A DNA stretch of 64,000 nt from Bordetella sp. BOR01 (lineage in GTDB: Bacteria; Pseudomonadota; Gammaproteobacteria; Burkholderiales; Burkholderiaceae_B). The first letter of the stretch is position 1, and each line of letters opens with the position of its first letter. Where the stretch lies: NCBI RefSeq assembly GCF_019218885.1, contig NZ_JAHUWT010000003.1, positions 806,001-870,000 on the forward strand. Reading direction: 5' to 3'. The translations under genes were made by a program, and so were the position numbers. The notes below the pieces were generated by a model that was given only the letters and a program-made list of their open reading frames with translations, did no database searches and was not told the DNA's origin. Of the stretch, positions 51,544 through 59,970 are shown in pieces.

Positions 51544-52340
51544 CCCACAAGCTCGATACCCTGGGCGCCTGGCTGCTGGGCCTGCTGTGGATTTTGCCGC
51601 TGGCGTACGCGTTGTGGGCGGCCTTCCATCCGCCCGCCTACGCCACCCGTTTCGACCTGCTGGCGCCGCTGACGCTCGAGAACTTCAGCCGCGCCTGGCA
51701 TGCGGCGCCGTTCCCGCGCTATTTCCTGAACACCTTCATGCTGGTCACCATGGTTCTGGCGGCGCAGCTGGTGCTGTCGACCCTGGCGGGCTATGCCTTC
51801 GCGCGCTTCGAGTTCCGCGGCCGCGACCTGGTGTTCATGCTGGTGCTGCTGCAACTCATGATCATGCCCGACGTGCTGCTGGTCGAGAACTACCGCTCGA
51901 TGAGCCTGCTGGGGGTGCGCGACACGGTGTTCGCGGTGGGCCTGCCGTACTTCGCGTCGGCCTTCGGCATCTTCCTGCTGCGGCAAACCTTCAAGACCGT
52001 CCCGCGCGAACTGGAAGAAGCCGCGCGCGTGGAAGGCGCCGGGCCGCTGCAAATCCTGATGAAGGTATATGTGCCGCTGGCCAAGCCCATCTACGTAGCC
52101 TACGGGCTGGTGTCGGTCAGCCACCACTGGAACAACTTCCTGTGGCCGCTGATCATCACCAATTCGGTCGAGTCGCGCCCGCTGACCGTGGGCCTGCAGG
52201 TATTCGCGGCCACCGACCAGGGCATCGACTGGTCGGTGATCACGGCCGCCACGCTGCTGTCGGCCGCGCCGCTGCTGGTCGGGTTCCTGCTGTTTCAGCG
52301 GCAGTTCGTGCAATCGTTCATGCGGGCGGGGATACGCTAG
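51540..52340 (+). CDS. ABC transporter permease, UgpE/MalG-like
   Basis: A 266-residue inner-membrane permease with six helices. The family pattern ENFSRAWHAAPFPRYFLNTF near 42-61 is typical, and the coupling loop near 157-180 reads EEAARVEGAGPLQILMKVYV. It completes the UgpABCE-like importer (ATPase first). It overlaps the previous stop and ends 27 bp before a convergent TetR gene. Confidence 0.93.
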   Translation: MTHKLDTLGAWLLGLLWILPLAYALWAAFHPPAYATRFDLLAPLTLENFSRAWHAAPFPRYFLNTFMLVTMVLAAQLVLSTLAGYAFARFEFRGRDLVFMLVLLQLMIMPDVLLVENYRSMSLLGVRDTVFAVGLPYFASAFGIFLLRQTFKTVPRELEEAARVEGAGPLQILMKVYVPLAKPIYVAYGLVSVSHHWNNFLWPLIITNSVESRPLTVGLQVFAATDQGIDWSVITAATLLSAAPLLVGFLLFQRQFVQSFMRAGIR

Positions 52341-52367
52341 CCAGGGCTGCGCGCCCTTCGCGTCGGC

Positions 52368-53078
52368 TCAGGCCTTGGGTGCGCGCATGCCGCCGCTCAG
52401 GAAGCGCACCATCTGATTGATGGCCTCGTCGGCCGAGGCCGGCGGATGGGGCAGGCTGTCGGGAAAAGCCTGGGGCACCCGCGTCATGCGCGCGGTACCC
52501 GCCATGGCATAGATCAGCGCCCCCACCATCAGGTTGTAGCGCCAGATCACGTCTTCCAGGTGCAGGTCGGGCAGCCCGCGGCACAGGGCCTCGACGAAAC
52601 GGCTGCGCACCGGTTCGTAGTATTCCAACAGAAACGCGTCTTCACCCGGCATGGCGAACACGCGCGCCAGGAATTGCATCACCACCAATGCCGGGCGCCC
52701 GCTGGGGTCGATGAAATCAGTCAGCTTCATGGGCGGCGTGATAAAGGCCCGGATCACGCTTTCCAGGTAGTCGCCGTCTTGCCGCAGCCGGCATTGTTCC
52801 AGCATCGCCAGCCGCTCTTCATTGACCGGCACCACCCGGCGGCGAAACATCGCCTCGAACAACTGCCGCTTGGACCCAAAGTAATAGCTGATGGCCGCCA
52901 CGTTCACGCCTGCCACATTGGCGATCGCGCGGATGGACAGGCCCTCGAACCCTTCGCGCGCGCAGATCGCCTCGGCCACGTCGAGGATCTCGGTACGGGT
53001 CTGTTCGCCCAAGGCTGTCTTGGCTTTGGAGGGGCCTGCGGCAAGAGCGGCCTGTTGGGCCGGCTTGGAAGCGTTCAT
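52368..53078 (-). CDS. TetR family transcriptional regulator
   Basis: A 236-residue TetR-type regulator. The N-terminal HTH lies near residues 30-75 (TRTEILDVAEAICAREGFEG, then AIANVAGVNVAAISYYFGSK), followed by an all-helical effector domain (MFRRRVVPVNEERL onward). The length fits the TetR_C_33-like group. It is divergent from the BKACE operon, and the 346-bp AT-rich gap between them holds a palindrome close to the BKACE start. Repression of that operon is the likely role; the effector is unknown. Confidence 0.92.
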   Translation of the reverse strand: MNASKPAQQAALAAGPSKAKTALGEQTRTEILDVAEAICAREGFEGLSIRAIANVAGVNVAAISYYFGSKRQLFEAMFRRRVVPVNEERLAMLEQCRLRQDGDYLESVIRAFITPPMKLTDFIDPSGRPALVVMQFLARVFAMPGEDAFLLEYYEPVRSRFVEALCRGLPDLHLEDVIWRYNLMVGALIYAMAGTARMTRVPQAFPDSLPHPPASADEAINQMVRFLSGGMRAPKA

Positions 53079-53424
53079 GGAAACGGGCGCAACGTGGAAA
53101 CAGGTGGGCCAAACCGCGATACGGGGACAGTTATAGCGGTGTTCGGCATCTTACCGCGCAGTCCGGGTTGAATTTAAAACGTATGTTTATTTTATTTGAC
53201 TGAAAAAGCCCTATTTCTGATCAAATTTCTCAATTCAGTGGTTCGAAATACGAAACAATTCAATGAACGACAGATAAGAATCAGATGAAAAATGAGAAAA
53301 CACTTGCCGTTATCCCGCATGAATACTAGGATTCGATCGAAATGATGAAGATCTTCGCAGAGAACTCGCACCGGGTTTGTTGATAACAATAAATCAATCG
53401 ATTGTTTTAATTTGGAGAGGCAGT
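53079..53424. promoter_or_regulatory. AT-rich divergent promoter region with candidate TetR operator
   Basis: The gap is markedly more AT-rich than its surroundings. AAATCAATCGATTGTTTT at 53391-53408 is a near-perfect 18-bp palindrome centred on CG, 17 bp before the BKACE ATG (53425) and overlapping the region where RNA polymerase would start. A GGAGAGG ribosome-binding site lies at 53414-53420. The remainder holds no convincing gene, and its AT bias may reflect curvature or horizontal origin. Confidence 0.55.
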
Positions 53425-54303
53425 ATGAGCGAGCCAGTAATCCTTACCTGTGCCGTCACGGGCGGCGACGATGTCGCCAGCCGGTATCCCCAGCTACCCG
53501 TCACCCCCGCACAGATTGCCCAGGCCTCGGTCGAAGCCGCCCGGGCGGGCGCGGCCATCGTGCATATCCACGTCCGCGACCCTCGAACCGGCAAGCCCAG
53601 CATGGCAGGCGAGCACTACCGCGAAGTGGTGCAGCGCATCCGCGATAGCGGCTCGGATGTCATCATCAACCTGACCACCGGCCCGGGCGCACGATATGTG
53701 CCCGCCCTGGACCAGGCCAACGGCGCAGCCCCCGGCTCGAACGTGCGCCCGCCGCTCGAGCGGGTAAACCACGTGATCGAGCTGCTGCCCGAGATCTGCA
53801 CGCTGGACATGGGCTCGGTCAATTTCGGCGCAGGTGCGCTCATCAATACCGCCAGCCAGATCGCGGCGATCGCTGCCGCCATTCCGGCCAGCGTCAAAAT
53901 CGAGCTCGAGATATTCGATACCGGGCACCTGGCGCTGGCGCGCAAGATGATCGAAGACGGCACCATTGCAGCCGATTCGATCTTCCAGTTCGCCCTGGGC
54001 ATTCCGTGGGGAGCGCCGGCCAGCACCGAAACCATGCTGCTGCTGCGCAACGCGATCGGCCGCGATGCCATCTGGGCGGCGTTCGGCATCGGCCGCCACG
54101 AGTTCCCCATGGTGGCCCAATCGCTGTTGCTGGGCGGGCAGATCCGCGTCGGCCTGGAAGACAACTTCTATCTCGACAAGGGGGTGCAAGCGCAATCGAA
54201 CGCCCAACTGGTCGACAAGGCCGCAGCCATCGCGGCCGCGCTGGGCCACAGCCTGGCAACCCCCGCCCAGGCGCGCCGCAAGCTGGGACTGGCGGCCGCA
54301 TAA
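53425..54303 (+). CDS. BKACE family beta-keto acid cleavage enzyme (DUF849)
   Basis: A 292-residue enzyme of the BKACE family, which condenses a beta-keto acid with acetyl-CoA and cleaves it to acetoacetate and a CoA-linked product. Zinc ligands are in AAIVHIHVRDPRTGKPSMAG (His-x-His near 47-49), and the late RVGLEDNFYLDKGVQAQSNA segment near 243-262 carries the family Glu. The ATG at 53425 follows GGAGAGG; an in-frame start 48 bases upstream would run through the palindrome. It heads a nine-gene operon. The keto acid is unknown; family members act on 3-keto-5-aminohexanoate, dehydrocarnitine and related compounds. Confidence 0.93.
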   Translation: MSEPVILTCAVTGGDDVASRYPQLPVTPAQIAQASVEAARAGAAIVHIHVRDPRTGKPSMAGEHYREVVQRIRDSGSDVIINLTTGPGARYVPALDQANGAAPGSNVRPPLERVNHVIELLPEICTLDMGSVNFGAGALINTASQIAAIAAAIPASVKIELEIFDTGHLALARKMIEDGTIAADSIFQFALGIPWGAPASTETMLLLRNAIGRDAIWAAFGIGRHEFPMVAQSLLLGGQIRVGLEDNFYLDKGVQAQSNAQLVDKAAAIAAALGHSLATPAQARRKLGLAAA

Positions 54304-54308
54304 CCGCC

Positions 54309-55157
54309 ATGGCCATGCTCAAGATCGGCTGCATCCAGCTATGTCCAGGCAACGACATGGATGCCAACCTGGACGCCATCCGCATGCAGGTGGCTGCCGC
54401 CGCGGCAGCCGGCGCACAACTGATCGTGCTGCCCGAGTTCGCAGCCTTCCTGGACCGTAGCGGCCGCGCCATGACACAAGCGGCCGCCGCCTTGAATCAG
54501 CATCCGGCGCTGCCCGCCCTGCAAGCTTGCGCACGCGGACATGGCATCTGGCTGCTGGCCGGCAGCCTGACGGTAAAACTGCCCGGACCGCCGCACAAGC
54601 TGGCCAACCGCAGCCTACTGCTCGATGATGCAGGGCATATCGTCGCCGAATACGACAAAGTGCACTTGTTCGATGCGCACCTGCCGGATGGCCGCGATAT
54701 CGCCGAATCGCGCGCCTACCAGGCGGGCACCCACGCCGCGTTGGCCGATACCCCCTGGGGTCCGGTCGGCCTGAGCATTTGCTATGACCTGCGCTTTCCC
54801 GCCCTGTATCGCCGGCTGGCCCAAGCCGGTGCCGTCGTGCTGTGCGTGCCTGCCGCGTTCGCCCGGGAAACGGGTCGGGGCCACTGGCACACGCTGCTGC
54901 GGGCCCGTGCCATCGAGAACGGCTGCTACGTCGTTGCCGCGGCCACCTGCGGCGAGCATCCCGGCCGCTGGCAAACCTTCGGGCATTCGCTGGTGGTCGA
55001 CCCCTGGGGCACGGTCATCGCCGAGGCGGGCGACGCACCCGACATCCTGTTATGCGAGCTGGACCTGGACCAGGTCGCCCACACACAAGCGGCCTTGCCC
55101 GCGCTGATGCACGAACGCCCCTTCGAGCTGCGCCGCTTCCCTTTTCCGAACCCCTAG
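54309..55157 (+). CDS. Carbon-nitrogen hydrolase (nitrilase superfamily)
   Basis: A 282-residue nitrilase-superfamily hydrolase, most like Nit2/omega-amidase and other amidases. The catalytic triad is Glu in LIVLPEFAAF near 43, Lys in AEYDKVHLFD near 115 and Cys in LSICYDLRFP near 157. Length is normal. The ATG at 54309 is 5 bp after the BKACE stop. In this operon it probably releases ammonia from an amide or nitrile intermediate. No signal peptide is visible. Confidence 0.92.
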   Translation: MAMLKIGCIQLCPGNDMDANLDAIRMQVAAAAAAGAQLIVLPEFAAFLDRSGRAMTQAAAALNQHPALPALQACARGHGIWLLAGSLTVKLPGPPHKLANRSLLLDDAGHIVAEYDKVHLFDAHLPDGRDIAESRAYQAGTHAALADTPWGPVGLSICYDLRFPALYRRLAQAGAVVLCVPAAFARETGRGHWHTLLRARAIENGCYVVAAATCGEHPGRWQTFGHSLVVDPWGTVIAEAGDAPDILLCELDLDQVAHTQAALPALMHERPFELRRFPFPNP

Positions 55158-55168
55158 CGAACCTACCC

Positions 55169-55555
55169 ATGCCGATCATCAATGCACCGGAACATCGCTC
55201 CCGCTTCGTCGAAACCGCCCAGATGCCCTGGCAGGCCACGGCCTTCGACGGCATCGAAATGAAAGTCCTGTACCAGGACGAGGCCGGACGCTCGGCCATC
55301 CTGTTCAAGCTGGCGCCAGGCGCGGTCGTGCCCAGCCACGAGCACACCGCATTGGAAATGACCTACATGCTGGAGGGCACGCTGGTCGATGACGAAGGCA
55401 GCGCCAACGCGGGCGACTTCGTGTGGCGCCCGGCGGGCAACCGCCACATTGCCCATGCGCCGCAAGGGGCGGTGTTCCTGTCGATTTTCAACCAGCCCAA
55501 TGTATTCGACGACGGCCACCCCTTCTTCTCGCGCGGCGGGCGGGACCAGCCATGA
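55169..55555 (+). CDS. Small cupin domain protein
   Basis: A 128-residue cupin. Metal ligands are visible as VVPSHEHTALEMTYMLEG (two His and a Glu near 61-73) and the later NRHIAHAPQGAVF near 95. Such single-domain cupins act as dioxygenases, decarboxylases or stabilisers of small acids. It starts 11 bp after the nitrilase and overlaps the next gene by 4 bp. Confidence 0.88.
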   Translation: MPIINAPEHRSRFVETAQMPWQATAFDGIEMKVLYQDEAGRSAILFKLAPGAVVPSHEHTALEMTYMLEGTLVDDEGSANAGDFVWRPAGNRHIAHAPQGAVFLSIFNQPNVFDDGHPFFSRGGRDQP

Positions 55556-56892
55556 GCAAGAGCGCGGCCGATGCATGCCCTCGCACGCTGACGCTGGCGG
55601 CGGTGGGTGACTTGTACCTGGGCAGCCCTTTGCGCGGCGAGGCCCATCCGGCATTCCTGGACGCCGTGCAGACGCTGCGCAGTGCGGATGTGCGGCTGGC
55701 CAACCTGGAATGCCTGTTGCTGGGCGACGACCTCGCGGGTGCTGCGCAAGCGCCCGGTGCGTGGGCGGGCGCCCCGGCCAGCCTGGGCTCCGAACTGCAA
55801 TGGCTGGGTCTGGACGTGGTGTCCACGGCCAACAACCATGCCGGCGACTACGGCGATGCGGGCTTGTCCAGCACCTGGGAAGCGCTGCGCCAACTCGGTA
55901 TCGCACAAGCCGGGACCGGCACCGACCTGGCCGCCGCCCGCCAGCCAGCCTACGTGGATACGCCGGCCGGACGACTGGCGGTCATCGCGGCATCCTCATC
56001 GTATTTGCCGCAAGCCCGCGCCGGCCGTCCCGGTGTAGGCGTGCCGGGCCGGCCAGGCGTGGCGCCGCTGCGCTTCGGCACCGCGCATCGGATCGATGCC
56101 GAGGCATTCGCGGCCCTGCAACGCATCGCGGCGCAATTGCCGGCCCAGGCCCAGGGCCGGCATCGCGAGCGAGCGTTGGCGCGCGACTATGACCGCGAAC
56201 ATGGCGCCGCCGAGGCCGACGCGCTGTCGTTCTTCGGCACTGAATTCATCCGTTCGGACGGTTATGCCACCGAATCCTGGCCAGCGCCAGACGATCTGCA
56301 AGACCTGGAAGACAGTGTGCGGCAGGCCGGAGAACATGCGGATTTCGTCGTGGCCTGCCTGCACACCCACGAATTCGATCACGACCCGCAGCACCCCGCC
56401 GCGTTTGCCCAAGTGGCCTGCCGGCGTGCCATCGAGGCCGGGGCCGATGCGGTCATCGGCCATGGCGAGCATGGCGTGCGCGCCGTGGAGATCTGGCAGG
56501 GCAAACCCATCTTCTACGGCATCGGCGCCTTTGTGTTTCAACCGTACCGCTACCCGCGCCAGCCGGCCGATTTTCTTGAAGCATACGCAATGCGCGACGC
56601 CACGCTGGCGCAAGCCTACCAGGCGCGCCGCGAACGTGCCGGTTTCTTTCAGCGGCTCGACTACTGGGAAGCGATGCTGCTGCGGCTATCGCTGCACCGG
56701 CACGGCTCGCCTTCATTCGAGATTCATCCGATAACGCTGTGGCAGCCCGGTCACGACACGCCGACGGGCGTGCCGCACCTGGCCCGCAATGCGGACGGCA
56801 TCGGGCTGCTGGAGAAGATCGCAGCCTGCAGCCGCCAGCACGGCACGCGTTTGCGACTGGATGAGAAAGCCTGTGTATTGCATGGCCCCTAG
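55552..56892 (+). CDS. CapA family metallophosphatase-like protein
   Basis: A 446-residue protein of the CapA/PGA synthesis family, structurally a metallophosphatase. The motifs are AAVGDLYLGSPL near residue 16, NLECLLLGDD near 50, STANNHAGDYGDAG near 90, and IGHGEHGVRAVEIWQGKPIF near 303. Family members in capsule operons attach poly-gamma-glutamate, but no capsule genes are near; an unrelated catabolic or amide-linked role in this operon is plausible. It overlaps the cupin stop (ATGA). No signal peptide is visible. Confidence 0.88.
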   Translation: MSKSAADACPRTLTLAAVGDLYLGSPLRGEAHPAFLDAVQTLRSADVRLANLECLLLGDDLAGAAQAPGAWAGAPASLGSELQWLGLDVVSTANNHAGDYGDAGLSSTWEALRQLGIAQAGTGTDLAAARQPAYVDTPAGRLAVIAASSSYLPQARAGRPGVGVPGRPGVAPLRFGTAHRIDAEAFAALQRIAAQLPAQAQGRHRERALARDYDREHGAAEADALSFFGTEFIRSDGYATESWPAPDDLQDLEDSVRQAGEHADFVVACLHTHEFDHDPQHPAAFAQVACRRAIEAGADAVIGHGEHGVRAVEIWQGKPIFYGIGAFVFQPYRYPRQPADFLEAYAMRDATLAQAYQARRERAGFFQRLDYWEAMLLRLSLHRHGSPSFEIHPITLWQPGHDTPTGVPHLARNADGIGLLEKIAACSRQHGTRLRLDEKACVLHGP

Positions 56893-56942
56893 CCGGGCCG
56901 GCCCCCTTTTTACGTTCCCTTCACCAACAGGAATCTTCGACC

Positions 56943-57734
56943 ATGAAACTCTGGTACCAGCTAGTGTCTTCGGAAACAGGCATGCAGAACTTCATTGCCG
57001 CCACACAGGCCCTGTGCGACGGCGCTGCATTGCCGGACACCCGCGTGGAAGTGCGCGGCACCCGGCAAGGCGCACTGGGCGACCAATACCGCCTGTTCTG
57101 GAACTACGACGTTCGCGAGATCATCGACAACGCGCTAAACATCCGCAAAGAAGGCGGCTACGACGCTTTCGTGCTGGCCAACTCGCTCGACCCCGCGCTG
57201 GTCGAACTGCGCGAGATCATGGACATCCCCGTGGTGTCGTTCATGGAAGTGTGCTGTTTCCACGCCTGCACGATGGGCGAACGCTTCGGGCTGGTGGTGC
57301 CCAACATGAAGATGGTGCCGCGCTACCGCGAGATCCCCATCGGCTATGGCTTGCGAGACCGCTTGAGTAGCGTCGAGGCCATCGGCTTCGACAACATCCG
57401 CGGTTTTGATGCCGTGTTCACGGATCCGGCGCTGGGCGACGACTGCGTGGCGCAGATCCTGGCAGCCAGCCGCCGCTGCATCGCGCAGGGTGCCGAGGTC
57501 GTCATCCCCGCCGGCCCCTCTGCCACCTTGCTAGCCCAGCGCGGCATCTTCGAAGTCGATGGCGTGCCTTTGCTGGACTGCTACCGGCTGCTGGTGAAGG
57601 CTTCCGAGCTGGCGGTGGCCATGCGCGAACTGACGGGCGTGCACATCAGCCGCAAGCTGCTTTACCAAGCCCCCGCACAGGAATACATCGACCGCGTGGC
57701 GCAAGTGCGCCAGATCGATGCCCTGCGGGGATGA
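56943..57734 (+). CDS. Asp/Glu/hydantoin racemase superfamily protein lacking catalytic Cys
   Basis: A 263-residue protein with the Asp/Glu racemase fold and a hydantoin-racemase-like N-terminus (KLWYQLVSSETG). Family members use one Cys near residue 75 and one near 180. Here the first site reads FVLANSLDPAL and the second VVIPAGPSATLL, so both Cys are missing. A CCFHAC cluster near 103-108 lies elsewhere. It may be an isomerase of different chemistry or a ligand-binding protein. It follows the CapA-like gene by 50 bp within the operon. Confidence 0.82.
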   Translation: MKLWYQLVSSETGMQNFIAATQALCDGAALPDTRVEVRGTRQGALGDQYRLFWNYDVREIIDNALNIRKEGGYDAFVLANSLDPALVELREIMDIPVVSFMEVCCFHACTMGERFGLVVPNMKMVPRYREIPIGYGLRDRLSSVEAIGFDNIRGFDAVFTDPALGDDCVAQILAASRRCIAQGAEVVIPAGPSATLLAQRGIFEVDGVPLLDCYRLLVKASELAVAMRELTGVHISRKLLYQAPAQEYIDRVAQVRQIDALRG

Positions 57735-57759
57735 CTTTTTTCTAATGAAGGAGACAGCA

Positions 57760-58056
57760 ATGACAAAGAAAGTGATGCTGGTGGTCGAGTTTGAAATCAA
57801 GCCGGAACATCGCGACAAGTTCCTGACCATCATGCACGGCCATGCCAGCCGTACCGCCCGCCGCGAAAGCGAGTGCCTGCAGTTCGACGTGCTGCTGCCC
57901 GATGACGAGCCGCACAAAGTCTTTCTGGTAGAGGGCTACACCAGCCGCGAAGCCCTGGATGACCACATGGAGAATTCAGGCCTGAAGTTCGTGCGCGAAA
58001 CTTATAAAGACTGGATCGTCAGCCGCACGATCACCATCTGCGACGTGCTGGCCTAG
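57760..58056 (+). CDS. ABM-domain (antibiotic biosynthesis monooxygenase-like) protein
   Basis: A 98-residue dimeric alpha-beta barrel of the ABM superfamily, which includes cofactor-free monooxygenases and YgiN-type quinol oxygenases. The opening VMLVVEFEIKPEHRDKFLTI and ESECLQFDVLLPDD near 36-49 are typical. The ATG at 57760 is chosen because AAGGAG lies 6 bp ahead; two in-frame upstream ATGs are weaker. It may oxidise a cluster intermediate. It is 21 bp before the isomerase gene. Confidence 0.9.
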   Translation: MTKKVMLVVEFEIKPEHRDKFLTIMHGHASRTARRESECLQFDVLLPDDEPHKVFLVEGYTSREALDDHMENSGLKFVRETYKDWIVSRTITICDVLA

Positions 58057-58077
58057 CCACGCTGCGCAACCGCCACC

Positions 58078-58896
58078 ATGGAACTGCAGCGCCTGGCCAT
58101 CAACCAGATCACCACTCCCCGCTGGTCGCTGGCCCAAGCCATACAGGGCTACGCAAGGCAGGGGGTGGGCGGCATCGGCATCTGGCGCGACAAGTTGGCC
58201 GAATGCGGATTGCCCCAAGCTCGCCGCCTGCTGCGCGACACTGGCCTGCTGGTGCCCTCGCTGTGCAAGGCAGGCGATCTTGCATTGCTGGATGCGCAGG
58301 GCCCCCATACGGCACGCGACGATTGCCGACGGGCCATCGACGAGGCGGCCGAGATCGGCGCGGCCACGATCGTGTTCGTGGGCGGCGGCATGGGTACGCA
58401 CGCCAGCCTGCACGCTGCGCGCGCGCGGCTGTACGACGTGCTGCAAGAGGCCCAGGCGCACGCAAGCCAGGCAGGCGTACGCCTGGGCATCGAGCCCTTT
58501 CATCCCATGCATGCCGCCGAGCGGGGCTGCGTCAATACGCTGGCGCAGGCCCATCGCTTGTGCGATGCCCTGGGCCCTGCCGCCAGCGTGGTGCTGGACG
58601 TTTTCCATTGCTGGTGGGATCCGGACCTGGACCGTTATCTGGCGCCGCCTTATTTGCAGGCCGTATCCACGGTGCAGTTGTGCGATTGGCGCGTACCGAC
58701 CCGGCATCCCGTCACTGATCGCGCCATGGTCGGCGATGGCGCGGCCGACGTGGCCGGCATGGTGCGCCGCCTGGAGGCAAACGGCTATCGCGGCCCGTAT
58801 GAAGTCGAGATTTTCTCGACCGACTGGTGGGCGCGCGATCCCACCGACGTTACCCGGATATGCGTGCAGCGTTGCATGTCGCTCGAACGCGCCTGA
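58078..58896 (+). CDS. Sugar phosphate isomerase/epimerase family protein (TIM barrel)
   Basis: A 272-residue TIM-barrel protein of the AP-endonuclease-2/xylose-isomerase-like superfamily. The N-terminus NQITTPRWSLAQAIQGYARQ is typical, and metal-binding residues occur in GIEPFHPMHAAERG (Glu near 139), VVLDVFHCWWDP near 176 and PYEVEIFS near 240. It may isomerise, epimerise or dehydrate a hydroxy-carbonyl compound. It lies in the BKACE operon, before two Bug receptors. Confidence 0.9.
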   Translation: MELQRLAINQITTPRWSLAQAIQGYARQGVGGIGIWRDKLAECGLPQARRLLRDTGLLVPSLCKAGDLALLDAQGPHTARDDCRRAIDEAAEIGAATIVFVGGGMGTHASLHAARARLYDVLQEAQAHASQAGVRLGIEPFHPMHAAERGCVNTLAQAHRLCDALGPAASVVLDVFHCWWDPDLDRYLAPPYLQAVSTVQLCDWRVPTRHPVTDRAMVGDGAADVAGMVRRLEANGYRGPYEVEIFSTDWWARDPTDVTRICVQRCMSLERA

Positions 58897-58941
58897 CGGG
58901 AACCTATGACAAGGCGCGCAAGCGCCACACCGGAGACAAAC

Positions 58942-59949
58942 ATGTTCAAGACGATACTCTCGATGGCCTGTGGCCGACCGGCGGCCGGCAGGCTGCTGCT
59001 GGCGGCGCTGGGCATTGCGCTGGCAGCCTGCGGCACCACCGCGCAGGCCGGCGACTGGCCGTCGCAGCCTTTGCGCATCATCGTGCCCTATACCGCCGGC
59101 GGCGCCGTCGATGCGCTGGCCCGCCTGACCGGCCAGCAATTGGCCGCGCGCCTCGGGCAACCCGTGCTGGTGGAAAACAAGCCCGGCGCAGGCTCGAACA
59201 TCGGCATGGAGGCCGCGGCACATGCGGCCGCCGACGGCTACACACTATTGATGGCGGCCAACTCGCTGGCCACCAACAATTCGCTGTATCCCGATCTGCG
59301 CTTCAACGGCCTGCGCGATTTTGCAGCGGTGGCGCAGGTGGGCTACGCCCCACTCATGATCGTGGTGCCCGCCGATTCCCCACTGCGCACGCTGCAGGAA
59401 CTGCTGGATACGGCGCGCAAGTCGCCGGGCACGCTTAGCTATGCAAGCTCTGGCAATGGCAGCTCGTCGCACCTGGCCGGCGAATCGCTGAAGATCGCTG
59501 CCCGCATCGACGTGCTGCACGTCCCTTACCGCGGCGCCGCTCCCGCCATGACCGACCTGCTGGGCGGGCGTATCTCGTACATGCCGGTCAATCCCGCCGA
59601 GGCCATGCAGCACATACGCGCCGGCCGCCTGCGGGCGCTGGCGGTGGCCGCCAAGGAAAGGCTGGCCATCTTGCCCGATGTCCCCACGGCTGCCGAAGCC
59701 GGCCTGCCCGGCTATGAAGAGGCCGTCTGGTGGGGCCTGGTGGCCCCCGCCGGAACCCCGCCCGCCATCGTGGCACGCTTGAATCAAGCGGTGCGCGCCG
59801 CGCTGGATGATCCCGCCATGAAAGAACGCCTGCATGCCCTGGGCGTCATCACGCGGCCAGGCTCTTCCGAGCAATTTGCCGATTTCATCCAGGACGAGAC
59901 CGCGCGCGCCCGGCAAGTCATTGAACTCGCCCATATCCAGCCGAACTGA
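58942..59949 (+). CDS. Bug-type substrate-binding protein
   Basis: A 335-residue periplasmic Bug/TctC receptor. The ATG at 58942 begins an export signal (LLLAALGIALAACGTTAQAG) with a possible lipobox LAAC; an in-frame ATG 36 bases upstream gives a longer N-region. Hallmarks are WPSQPLRIIVPYTAGGAVDA, VENKPGAGSNIG and GLVAPAGTPPAIVARLNQA. It follows the isomerase gene in the BKACE operon and precedes a second Bug gene, so both may bind the operon substrate. Confidence 0.93.
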   Translation: MFKTILSMACGRPAAGRLLLAALGIALAACGTTAQAGDWPSQPLRIIVPYTAGGAVDALARLTGQQLAARLGQPVLVENKPGAGSNIGMEAAAHAAADGYTLLMAANSLATNNSLYPDLRFNGLRDFAAVAQVGYAPLMIVVPADSPLRTLQELLDTARKSPGTLSYASSGNGSSSHLAGESLKIAARIDVLHVPYRGAAPAMTDLLGGRISYMPVNPAEAMQHIRAGRLRALAVAAKERLAILPDVPTAAEAGLPGYEEAVWWGLVAPAGTPPAIVARLNQAVRAALDDPAMKERLHALGVITRPGSSEQFADFIQDETARARQVIELAHIQPN

Positions 59950-59970
59950 ACGGCCCACCAGGACACCATC

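Noticed and set aside
53192-53389. 65-codon minus-strand frame in the AT-rich TetR-BKACE gap
   Set aside because: It has no recognisable motif, no good ribosome-binding site and lies in regulatory DNA; AT-rich DNA yields such frames by chance.
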